Positions 1 through 10,678 of a DNA stretch of 64,000 bases are shown piece by piece. Origin of the DNA: Xestospongia bergquistia. Its lineage: Eukaryota > Porifera > Demospongiae > Haplosclerida > Petrosiidae. Both the position numbers and the translations under genes were made by a program. Below the pieces are notes generated by a model that searched no databases, was not told the DNA's origin, and saw nothing but the letters and a program-made list of their open reading frames with translations. Within the stretch, counting starts at the first letter, position 1. Every line of letters begins with the position of its first letter. The stretch covers positions 5,048,301 through 5,112,300 of the forward strand of contig OZ014423.1 of the NCBI GenBank assembly GCA_963965975.1, given 5' to 3'.

Positions 1-111
1 AACAAATAATCGCAGTTACGCTAATTAAACGCTTAAAGTGAAAAGAAGTAGCTCTTGACGCCTCTGTCGCCACAGATTGATAGGAAAGTTGTTTTGGGGA
101 ATTTAACAGTT

Positions 112-1881
112 ATGGATGCTCGAAAGATCATCAGTCCTTCTCACAGGCATCTTGCAAAGGAGACAATAATGCGAATTGAAGTTTCTTTGAGTAGCAGAAG
201 AAGTTCTGTAGTTGTATTCAACACAACAGCTAGATTAGTAGCGTTGGGTCGTGGAGAATGGTCTTCAATAGCTTATGGTGCACCATGTATTTTACTAATC
301 CGAGAAACAACGGCGACAGATTCTCCTTTCCAAGTTCGTTTCGTCATTGCCGAACTAGAATCTGGTATTGCGATATGGGAAGAGGAATTGAGTCCTGCAA
401 TCGATTATACGGAATTGCAACCAGGATTTCATTCCTTCACTTTAGATGGACAGACTTTGGCTGTACAATTTGCTGACCCTAGTGAATCAGCTTCCTTTTA
501 CGACTCTCTAAAAATGTATTTAGCTCAAAAACAAAACACAGACCAGCTTTTGGAAGAGAGGAAGAAAAAATCTGAAAGTAAATCATCAAAGAAGTCTAAA
601 AAGCAACAAAAATCTGATAAGAGATTATCCAAACTGGATATCTCATTACCGTGTGAATTTCGCCACCTTTCTGGAATCACTGCAGGTCAAACAGATCGTT
701 GCCAACAAGAACTTGAAGGAAGTATTGAACGTCATCATCGCTCAGTCTCATTAGGTGCTATCTCATCACAGAATCAAATTAAACAACGAGGACGAATTCC
801 TGATGAAATGAACGATGGTACATTGTATGTCCAAAGCACAGAAGATGAAGAAGAACCAATATCTGAAAGATTTGACAAAAATGAGAGTAGAGGAAAATTT
901 AAATTCAGTTCTCTTCGCCTAACCAGAAAGAAACCATTACTTGACCTAGAGGTTAAAGAAAAGAAAGAATTATCTATAAGCAGTCCCCGACATAATCTAA
1001 CACCACAGATTATGAACACTCCAGTAATCAATCCATCACTGGAGTACCAACAAGAAATGACAAAGTTCTTGCCACAGAGAGACGGTAACAATATTGCAGT
1101 AGTAGCATCACAAGATTCCTCACGTAATGTTATGCAAGGTTGGAAAGAGGACACTACCAGCATGAGTCATTCATCTAAAAGTACACCACATCACGTGCAC
1201 AATAATACAGTTTCACCAAATCATGCTCAAGAAACACTAAAATCACTTCCATCAGTGGAAGCACGATCGTCATTGCTTTCAGAGAGTCTACTTCACTTGA
1301 CCCCTATAACCTTACCCTCTTCTCCACAACGTCTTCCATTGCAACCCATCTCCCCTCCGCCACTGGAAGCTACTACTAATATAATGGACAAGTACAAGCA
1401 TATCAAGCCCAGCTTTAGTACTTATGATACATTACTACCACTAGATCCTAAAGACAAACCTACAACTGCCCTCTCACCTCCAGGAAAAATTGCTGCTCCA
1501 AAACCTCATATTAAAAATCCAGGAATACAACATCCTGTTCCTATAGAAAATCCAAAACCAAAGCCTGCTCCAATTGAATGTCCTAAAGCAAATCTAATTC
1601 CATTTGATTATCCAAAACTAAGTCCTGTTCCATTTGAAAACCATCAACCAAGACCCTTTCTATCATTGCCAGGTGAAGGATCATTTACAACTCAATCTTC
1701 TTCAGTTCAACGATCTGTGAGTCCACCTCAAGTTAGTACTCCAAGCGATTTAGATCAACTCACAGAAGATCTTTCCAGGGTTCTGCGAGAATTTGATGAG
1801 TTGATTGCCCCACAGTCACCTTTTGAGACTGCATCGTTTTCATATCAGCAACATCGCGTCGGTAGAGAAACTATGGTTTAA
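112..1881 (+). CDS. WH1 (EVH1) domain protein with degenerate CRIB motif, no VCA tail
   Basis: About 589 residues in one exon if translation starts at the ATG at 112. The open frame continues to the left, so a first exon may lie outside the window. Residues about 15-135 look like a WASP-type WH1 domain; the end of the domain has the typical pattern GIAIWEEEL followed by HSFTLDG and LAVQFADPSE. WH1 domains bind proline-rich partners such as WIP. A lysine-rich basic stretch follows (about residues 150-185), then ISLPCEFRH, which fits the first half of a CRIB/GTPase-binding motif (ISxPxxFxH), but the usual HVG is replaced. The rest is Ser/Pro-rich and low complexity, with a repeated Pro-Ile/Val-Pro-hydrophobic-Glu pattern around residues 480-530. 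No WH2 or acidic Arp2/3-activating segment precedes the stop. The family is WASP/WAVE/Spred/Homer-like; WASP is closest because of the CRIB remnant. The function is inferred to be an actin or Rho-GTPase adaptor. Confidence 0.65.
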   Translation: MDARKIISPSHRHLAKETIMRIEVSLSSRRSSVVVFNTTARLVALGRGEWSSIAYGAPCILLIRETTATDSPFQVRFVIAELESGIAIWEEELSPAIDYTELQPGFHSFTLDGQTLAVQFADPSESASFYDSLKMYLAQKQNTDQLLEERKKKSESKSSKKSKKQQKSDKRLSKLDISLPCEFRHLSGITAGQTDRCQQELEGSIERHHRSVSLGAISSQNQIKQRGRIPDEMNDGTLYVQSTEDEEEPISERFDKNESRGKFKFSSLRLTRKKPLLDLEVKEKKELSISSPRHNLTPQIMNTPVINPSLEYQQEMTKFLPQRDGNNIAVVASQDSSRNVMQGWKEDTTSMSHSSKSTPHHVHNNTVSPNHAQETLKSLPSVEARSSLLSESLLHLTPITLPSSPQRLPLQPISPPPLEATTNIMDKYKHIKPSFSTYDTLLPLDPKDKPTTALSPPGKIAAPKPHIKNPGIQHPVPIENPKPKPAPIECPKANLIPFDYPKLSPVPFENHQPRPFLSLPGEGSFTTQSSSVQRSVSPPQVSTPSDLDQLTEDLSRVLREFDELIAPQSPFETASFSYQQHRVGRETMV

Positions 1882-2324
1882 AACTGATTACATGATAAAT
1901 AGTGAACAATAGTTGCACCAATTAAATCCTATAATTATTCTTTAATCCTGTAAGTGTATTAATATAATTATACAATAACAAGTCTTCCATATGATGTTGC
2001 ATGCACAAATAATGTGTAATTTTTCCTTTCCTAACAACCAATATGTTTACATACAATGGTTTGTTGATGATTGTCAAATGACTTGTTTTTCAAAGAAAAT
2101 TTTATTTCTATATTATGATATAATTTTATGTTGATTGTTTGAAACTATAAACACTGCACTCCACTCCCAGAGGAGTGCAAAATATGCGATAACACTCTCA
2201 CTAGTTATGACGAAGTCGTATAAGTTATAATTAGTAGTTTTGACTACGAGTTATGTACGTTTAAAATAGGAACCAGACTGACATTGCCACGCCTATTTTT
2301 ATACCACGTGGTTGGATTTCAGTC
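1882..2324. other. Intergenic, WH1 gene to GRWD1
   Basis: AT-rich spacer holding the 3' end of the upstream gene and the promoter of GRWD1. A 7-bp inverted repeat (GCACTCC..GGAGTGC) lies near 2156-2178. No coding signal was seen. Confidence 0.5.
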
Positions 2325-4627
2325 ATGGATGAAGAAAGAGAACTGAGTAAGTTGTCTTCGGTTAATTGTGACCTTTTATACTGTATGTTAATAATTCCAG
2401 GTGAAGAGGAGTGTGAGGATGTGATAGAGATGGAAGATGAAGGGGAAGATCAGAAGCCATCTAAGGTACTATAACCCTATCAGTTGAGATATTATAAAAA
2501 ACATTACTTAGTGGACTCTATAACATTATCCCTCGTCTGTGTAACCTTCAGTAGTGATGTAATTATGATGTCACATACTATATCTGTCAGTTGTCCAGTC
2601 GTGATGTCATTATGATGTGACATGATATTTCTATGTACATAACCTTATTGCGGGTTCAAGGGTTATTGTTCCATTGTTATCTTAGTAGACAATAACACCT
2701 TACGTTATCTTATTTGGGAAAATATCTTATTTAATAATTATTTCATGTGTCCTTACCACTTCCATATTTTCTCTTAGGTATTTCTTCCTGGACAGGCCAC
2801 AGAGGAAGATCAAGAACTTGTTCACGACAAGTCAGCATATCATATGTATCATAATGTGAGTTAATTTATAGAAATTAATTGTCAGAGAATAGGATAACGA
2901 TAAAAATGTGTTTTTTATAGGCTCAGACTGGTGCTCCTTGTTTGAGTTTTGACATTATGCGAGACTCTTTAGGAGAGAAACGAGAGGAGTATCCTATGAC
3001 TTCATACCTTGTGGCTGGTACACAGGCTGGAAAAGGAAGGCAAAACTTTGTCATTTTAATGAAAATGTTTCAACTTCATTCTACCTTTAAAGAGAATGAC
3101 AATGGTAATAGATGGACAGGAATGAATGGAAGGTCAAGTGGGTCAATGAGGTCATGTACTCTCCTTGTTCAATTCAGATGATGATGATGAAGAAGATGAA
3201 GAATTAGATGATGATGACCCTCAATTAGATACTATAATGATACAACATCCAGCTGCTATCAACAGAATAAGAGTAAGTTATTTATTACGGTAGTCTTCCA
3301 TAAAGTACCGGCTGCTTTACTTGTTTATTTTCATAGATGGCTCCTATATCAACTCGCTCTATTGTTGCCACATGGTCTGAGGCAGGCAAGGTTCATCTAT
3401 GGGATATCACTAAGCATTCCCTTCTTCTTGATAGTCCCAGTGTGGGTGGAGCTTCAGCAACAGCCATCAAAGGTCACAAGGAGGCACCATTATTTAGTTT
3501 TGTAGGACATCAAGTAAGTTATATTATACCTATAGCCATATCTCAAAATGTCCTTACAAATAAATGACATTTTCTCATCTAACCATTTTAGGCTGAAGGT
3601 TTTGCTTTAGACTGGAGTTCTACAGTTATTGGACGTCTTGCAACTGGAGATACTCAAGGCAGGATCCATTTATGGAATACCCATGAAGGAGGCTCATGGG
3701 TTGTCGATCAACGTCCTTACTTAGCTCACTTAAAATCAGTGGAAGATATACAATGGAGTCCTAATGAAGACACTGTGTGTTTGTGTCTCTCTCTTTATCC
3801 TGTTATATTTGTTACTAGGTATTTGCTAGTTGTTCTGTTGATGGTACCATTCGGATTTGGGACTGCCGAGCCACACCCAGCAAAGCCTGCATGATTACAA
3901 CTCACGCACACAATAGTGATGTTAATGTAATTCATTGGAACTCAATGGAACCTTTTATAGTATCTGGAGGAGATGATGGTATCATAAAGATCTGGGACCT
4001 ACGTCAAATACAGAGGTATTGTGATAAATAGAACTGAGTAATAAGCAGAAATAAAATGCGATGTGTCTCAGGTGGTAATTGAACCTACAACCATTAGCAA
4101 ACCAAGCGACATTGCTTTTCCAACAGCACCACCATATTAGAACATAGTTTTGTAGTATATACTATACAATGCAAATCATGTTGTTCATTTGTACAATTAG
4201 TGGCAAGGAAGCTGCTGTTTTTAAACATCACTCTGGTCCAATAACATCAGTTGAATGGCATCCACTAGACTCAACTGTATTTGCATCAGCAGGTGCTGAT
4301 GACCAAGTAAATCTGTTTCATAACATGCTACCATCTTGTGTCATATTGTTTCAGATTGTTCAGTGGGATTTAGCTGTTGAGAAAGATGAAGACGAGCCTG
4401 ACCAATCAGTTCAACCTACTTTACAAGACATCCCACCTCAACTACTATTCATACATCAAGTCAGTACATGATATTCACATGATATTCACATGATCATATG
4501 ATTTATTTCAATATCTCTATAGGGTCAAAAAGAAATCAAGGAGCTTCATTGGCATCCTCAGTTGCCGGGTGTCATTATAAGTACTGCTCATTCTGGATTC
4601 AATATTTTTAAAACTATCAGTGTATAA
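2325..4627 (+). CDS. GRWD1: Glutamate-rich WD repeat-containing protein 1
   Basis: Eleven exons splice into a 438-residue protein, close to the 446 of human GRWD1: 2325-2346, 2401-2465, 2778-2855, 2921-3104, 3178-3272, 3337-3513, 3592-3774, 3819-4015, 4201-4306, 4355-4459 and 4523-4627. All introns are GT..AG and all junctions keep frame. The N-terminus is acidic, then comes the family hallmark [12 protein letters not shown] second Asp/Glu run begins at 3178. WD repeats follow, with [31 protein letters not shown] and a C-terminal ELHWHPQ..GF.IF.TISV that matches the human end. In animals GRWD1 is a nucleolar histone-binding factor and ribosome-assembly protein (yeast Rrb1, an Rpl3 chaperone). 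The stop is 154 bp from the stop of TNPO3 on the opposite strand. Confidence 0.95.
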
Positions 4628-4780
4628 TTGTATAAAATCTGTATAATAAATAATTATTTTATTAATGTTAAGACAATACCATTGCAAAGTTAAACAAAAT
4701 GTTGAAAAAGATAAATTTTAAAATAGAATATGGTAGAACTTTAAAGAGAAGTAGACATGTCTTTTAAAAGAGGAAATAGA

Positions 4781-7700
4781 CTATCTGAAAAGTCTGGCTA
4801 ACTCACGAGCAACATCTTCTAAAGCATCAGATGATCTGATCCTAGAAAATTGTCACAATGCCATCATTTCCATGATAATACCATGACAAACGTTGCCATG
4901 GCAACCCTCATAAGCACACAATAATATACTCAAAGGAATAGTTATCTAGTATACTTACTGCTGCATTGAGTGTAAGATGGTAATTTTCTGTGTATCAGTC
5001 ATTTTGTTTGTTCTTTCTTGTTGCAGTTGAGTCAGAGCTGTCTCCAGCCACCTTAGTGTAGGCTGTGTTAATATAAAGTAATAATAATTTATACTATGTA
5101 GTCAATGAAATAGATAACAAGTCAATGAAATGGTGCATAGCAAAACCACACCCACCTCTGTATAGTTACTAAGTAATTCCCAGAGAACTGCTGTTGATTC
5201 TGCTAACATGTAAGTTTGTAATGTAACAAATCCCAGAACAAGGTCTAACAATGAAGATAGGACATAGAAGACAATTAAACTGTCTCACTAGAAACTAATG
5301 TTTGACCATTCTCTGAAAGAACATGATTTACAGCTACACTAATACTGTCATGACCTGCACCAAACTAAAAAGTCATGAGACACTCATATGATGATATTTG
5401 ATAACCTGTTCACTTACAAAGGCCTCGTCAAAAGGACAATGAATTAAATCTCGGAAAAACTTCATGACTGAACTAAAGGCCTCACGATGCATGTGTAAAG
5501 AAGCTGCTTTAGCACATTCCAGAGCTGTACTAGCAACAGGACTGGCTAAGAATGATAAAGGACATCGCTGCACCATTCTGAAAGCAAGCAAACAGAGATG
5601 TTTAAATTATTCTCTGTTTGTACTCTAATATCTAAAGCAATCTGATTCTTACCTTGCACACAGTCGAAACATATCATCAACAGTATCTGGATATTGAACA
5701 AGACCGGATGGACCACTTAACAGTGGAAATGTGACCTCTGAAAACGCCTCTATCATAGACATTAGTCCTTGTTGACAGTTGGGATCAGAACCAAACTCAT
5801 CAGCTATGATTGAGCCAAGATAGAGGAAACAACTGTGCTTGTGCTCTCGATAAACTGAAATAGACTATAATAAGGTACGTCCCTTAAATTTAATGGATTA
5901 ATTAAATTAATTATACCATTGTAACTAGTGACGTTAACAAGTGAACAGCGTGAGATTTTAGACAGCGAAGAATGAAACGTATACATCGACAACTTCTCTC
6001 TACAATTCTCTGATCTGCTTTGTGTTTCTCAATTGTTGTACACAAAAGAGGCCAAAGCTAAAGAGACCATTACAAAAATTAAAAGTATTACTGACAAATA
6101 TCTTCACTTCTTTAGCTGTATGAAATCCTGGGTGGGTCTCTCCATCTTTAACGTTATATTCACAGGCTCTAAATACAGCGGCTAGTCTGTCCATCCAGAG
6201 GGCGGGGTCAGTCAGAGTATGAGGTAGGACGGGGACATCATTTTGTAATAGCTATGAGGAGAAAGCGATACTAATGTTCATACTTAATCTTCAATTTATC
6301 TACCTCATTTAATTTTTGTGCACTCATTAAACAAAGATTGTGCATACCAGAAGTTATCTTGTCACCTGGAAGACCTTCAAGAACTTCTACTGAGCCTATG
6401 GCAAAAAATTGAATACATATATATTGACTAGACGTGGATTCTACCTGTCATGAGTCCAATGACTGCATTATTAGTCATTCCTAGACTCTCAGCAGATTGT
6501 ACTATACCCACAAGACCATCAAATAAGTGGGCTACTTGTCCTTTACATTTATGACATATATTTTGTACAGCATTAGCAGCAAAACTAGCTAAACATGGTA
6601 TACTGAATCCATCTTGAATGAACCTCAATACATCATCTAACAAAAAGAAAAAGATTAGCTATTAAATTTATATCTTTTTCTCCAATTTTGTGTCCATCCA
6701 TTCATCCAAATGTATGTACATATGTTCATTCATCTTCTTACTTAATGTATCTGGATGTTGTCCTATCCAATGTGCTAGTTCACGTATCAATTTCAATGTA
6801 GTACAACGTATTACATAATATGCATCTCGAGGGATTGATAATAGAACGGGCACAGCGATTGGTAACACATGAGATTCATTCCTGATTAATAATAACCATG
6901 ACAACAATAAAACTAATTCCTTAATGGAAAATTTTATGATAAAAAAATTGCATGTAAATCTAATGACTGTTGCCATGGTAACCATCCATTCGCTCTTACT
7001 TGTCAATGGAGGGTGCTACAGCATGCATTAGAAATATGGAGGCTTCATTCACAACCCATAGATGACCAGGGGTACATAGAGTGGCATATAACTATATGGA
7101 GAGAATATTCTGACTAGTTCCTTGTTACTGACCACACTCACACTTTGAAAGCATTCTACTGATCCAACTATAAAGACAACATCTCGTACAACCTCTACAA
7201 CATGACACCTAAAATCAGAAAATTCATCTTTGTCATCCGGTAGCTCATCCTGAGAGAGAGAGAGAGAGAGGATAATATTCTATTACTCATCATCTCACAT
7301 ACCCGTCCTAAGTCATCATTTAGTTGACAATGTTTAACTAATGATGTAATAAATTGAACAACATAAGGTCTAAATCTTTGTTCTGTTTGTAGATCATTGA
7401 TTTTTGTCAACATCTCAGACAGTCTATACCAAACATTGAATGTCATCTCTGCAATCTATAACAGACAAGATAAGACTTATAGCAACACCAGTCCTTCGTG
7501 TAGGGGGACATACCTCGTAGTCATAGTGTTGAACACAGTGTATTAGAAGATCAAACGTGTTAATATTACCATAAGGTGTGTCTGGATAATGAACTATGTG
7601 AAAAATGAAACTCTCAGCCATTTCTGTAAAAATACGTGCAAGGGCATTTGCTCTAAAGAAAAAAATTTAATGTGATAAACTGTGAAAAGAATAAATTGTA

Positions 7701-8085
7701 TGTATACAATATACACACGGTACATGAAACCTTCAATAAAGTAATATGGCAATGCCAACCCTTTGCATAAGGCTGGCTTGCCAGATGCCCATAAAGGATA
7801 TTAGTGAAAATCACTTGTGGAGTTTACTAATAAAGTACAAGGTCTTTAATAAACAATAGTATCCCGAGATCTATTGTATTTGTAATTCAATCAATCAATC
7901 TAACCTGTCTGTGTCTTCTGTTTCTATTGATGCTATATAAATTGGTACTAATTGATGGACATGATGTTGAAGAGTAGTGGCCAAGGGACCAAATTTGGTA
8001 AGATCTTCACAAATATAGAGTGCAGAACAAACACAGTCAGCTGCTGCTTCATATAACTTTTCTGAAACTTTGACAGGATGCTTGT

Positions 8086-8136
<51 letters not shown>

Positions 8137-9249
8137 TGTACACTAGAAGTTAGTATATATCTTCAGTCCTTACCAGAGCTTGAAAAGGTGCTACTATTAA
8201 TGGACTAGCAGCAACTTCTTCTACAGGAAATGTACCAAGACAAATCCAAGATCCAAGACAACTGAAGACCTAGAATAAAGTATCAACAGAAACTCAAAAC
8301 AGTGAAATTACTTACTCTTGTTTTTATCTCTTCATCATTGGGCCAATAGCCCAAACAAGAAGATAACAATTGTAACACACCGCTACATTGGCCACCAAAT
8401 ACTTGCTTCCATTTTTGTCGATGGTTAGCCCCAAGACGTAACGCTCTGTTCCCTATCTCCTCTGGTAAGACCATGAGTATATCCAGCAATATAGGTATAG
8501 TTGATACATTATTACCAAACCTAGTTAGATAATGAATATGGGTGAGGTTAATGGGTGGGGTTACTTGGTGATACAATCTTCGACGATTGTTTCCCATCCT
8601 GTCATTTGGAGTGCTAAATCACATAATGCTAATGATAACTATAATACAAGAATAACAGGTATTTGAAACTTGTTCAACAAGTTTGTGTATACCTGTTTAG
8701 TGATAGGTGAGACTATGTTAGAATGATTTGATAAGTGAGTAAGTATGGAGTCTCTAATAGGCTAATAAAAGAGTCATCAAGTAGAGTTTTACAACATTTA
8801 ATTCTTACTATGTGCATCTCAGCTGGTAGTTCATCAAAGAAGTAGCGTACCTATGTAAAGAAGTCTCATGTCAAAGCTAGCATCACATGATGCCTAACTC
8901 TTCAATTATTTGTTAAATAAATAATAGAACTATTAATGGAATAACTACTCCACCTGTCACTAACACTAAAATTTCTTTGTATGATAATTCTAACCTTAGT
9001 CTGCATTGTTTGTGCAGCAAAATAGTGATATTTCATATCTGTATTAAGGGAGAGTAATTGATGTGCTATGTCCCAGGCATACACCTAAAGTGAGATTGAG
9101 GTTACTTTTAACAGTGTTCTTAAACTAACTGAGGACTGAAATTCAGTCAGCCATTTTGAAGCTGCATTTTGACGGAGGGGATCGTCGGGGACATCTTTAT
9201 AGAGTATAGATAGAGTCTGCAGTACTGTATCCAGCTCAGGTTTCTCCAT
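4781..9249 (-). CDS. TNPO3: Transportin-3 (SR-protein nuclear import receptor)
   Basis: A many-exon gene of the importin-beta family. The start at 9249 gives MEKPELDTVLQTLSILYKD, which aligns with the start of human TNPO3, including PLRQNAASKWLTEFQ. Landmarks along the gene are a YFAAQTM segment, LPEEIGNRALRLGANHRQ, EAAADCVCSALY, FNVWYRLSEML, LVKHCQL, MDRLAAVFRA, RIVERSCRCIRF, HSCFLYLGSI, the acidic/Tyr segment PDTVDDMFRL, and RDLIH. The last exon ends in ELARLFR before the stop at 4781-4783, like the human C-terminus. HEAT repeats run throughout. TNPO3 carries phosphorylated SR splicing factors into the nucleus in a Ran-dependent way. Two introns contain (CT)n tracts next to the acceptor (plus-strand GA at 7254-7271 and 8103-8136). 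The gene is divergent from SNRPE with 172 bp between starts. Exon ends were not all fixed. Confidence 0.93.
7254..7271. repeat. (GA)n microsatellite
   Basis: On the TNPO3 sense strand this is a (CT)n run directly before a splice acceptor (CTCTCAG then GATGAG), so it serves as the polypyrimidine tract. Confidence 0.85.
8085..8136. repeat. (GT)n(GA)n compound microsatellite
   Basis: A GT run followed by an interrupted GA run inside a TNPO3 intron. On the sense strand it is (CT)n(CA)n just before the acceptor of the exon that encodes HPVKVSEKLYEA. Confidence 0.9.
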
Positions 9250-9421
9250 AATTGTGACTAAACACCCTAACACCCTTCTTCAAACTGCCATGTGGCTAAA
9301 CCACACCTACTATATATATCTATATCACACCTACCCACTAAGACCACGCCCATATTGTGACGGTGTACCCACGTTGTTTCTACAGTGTCTTCTCTTCACC
9401 TCTTTGATCACCACCACCGCC
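9250..9421. promoter_or_regulatory. Bidirectional promoter region, TNPO3/SNRPE
   Basis: Only 172 bp separate the two divergent start codons, so both core promoters must lie here or in the 5' leaders. It contains CCACACCTACTATATATA and similar short CCACACCTA/CCACGCCCA elements. No core element was proven. Pairing an SR-protein importer with an snRNP core protein suggests shared expression (inference). Confidence 0.5.
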
Positions 9422-10434
9422 ATGGCTTACCGTGCTCAGAAAGTTCAGAAAGTGATGGTGCAGCCAATTGTATCCTTCCATTCTAGTTATGATCAATATA
9501 TACTATAATTAATGAATTAATTAATAGACTAGTGTTGTGCTATGGTGTTAGTACTGATGTTAGAGCCAGGTTACTATTAGAGACTGATGCACTTATTTTG
9601 AGCATTATTGAGCTTGCAGTATAGAAAGTGTCCTTATGCTTAGCCTTATAGTTCTTGATAAATTGTATGTCCTGTTACAGTAACAATGTGCAAATAGTAA
9701 AAAAAGACTTTTTCCTTAAAAGTTAACTTCAGAATCTAATATTTCGTTATCTACAAAATGTAAGTATAACATTAACTGATATATATACCATACTTCTATT
9801 GTCATTAGTCAGTCCCTTATTAGGGGATACAATATTATAGATTGATTTATTTTCGTTTGTAAAAATTATCATGTTTAAATTTGCGGTGGCATTGAGTCCA
9901 CTATGTTAATAATGTGCATATTGTTGTTAGTGCACATTAATTTTTACAAATTTCAAGCTTTTTGGAAATTAAACAACAGCAATATTAACCTGGATTACAA
10001 TACATGATTATATTATGTAATATGGTCAATTTATTTTTGTTTTGATAGAAAAATCGGGTACAAGTCTGGTTATATGGTCGCTCTAATATGAGAATTGAAG
10101 GGATCATTATAGTAAGTACACCAACAAAAGTAGCCTATTTTTAGTATGGTTTAGTATGGTATATTTAACCCTTTATCTCAAGGCAATAATGCTGTCTAAA
10201 GTGTCATAGTTTTAATTTTATTATTATTAGGGATTTGATGAGTTTATGAATCTTGTTATGAATGAGACAGAAGAGGTCTATTTAAAGACTGATACTCGCA
10301 AAAAAGTTGGTAAGGGCATAATGACAAATGTATTTTGTATTTTAATAACATTCATCTTGCTATATATATTAGGTCGTATATTGCTTAGAGGAGATAATGT
10401 GACCTTGATAATGTTAGCAGAGAGACAGAATTAA
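9422..10434 (+). CDS. SNRPE: Small nuclear ribonucleoprotein E (SmE)
   Basis: Five exons: 9422-9469, 9733-9759 (27 nt, encoding NLIFRYLQN), 10049-10111, 10231-10309 and 10373-10434. The product starts [16 protein letters not shown] and continues [27 protein letters not shown] and [13 protein letters not shown]. This is a full Sm fold with Sm1 and Sm2 motifs and about the human length (92 residues). SmE is part of the heptameric Sm ring on U1, U2, U4 and U5 snRNAs. All junctions keep frame. The 27-nt second exon is easy to miss, because its first codon follows a weak pyrimidine tract ending CTTCAG. It is divergent from TNPO3. Confidence 0.96.
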
Positions 10435-10678
10435 CTTTTGATCCATACAATGTGTACTTCAGTGTATTATTGTTATTCTCCTATTTCTGATAATACCTTT
10501 TTGATGAGAGTTGAATTGTCTGAATTTTAACCCTCAATGAAACCCAATATTAATTCTTTATAATACAAAATTATTAATCACAATTGATGTTGGGATTCTT
10601 ATTAAAATTATATTACTGTTATTAATGTTAAGAAGTTAAAAATAACAAGTATCAACCACGCCTTTCTGTACCTACAAA

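Noticed and set aside
774-1163. Minus-strand ORF of 129 codons inside the WH1 gene
   Set aside because: Antisense to a conserved long exon, with no recognisable domain.
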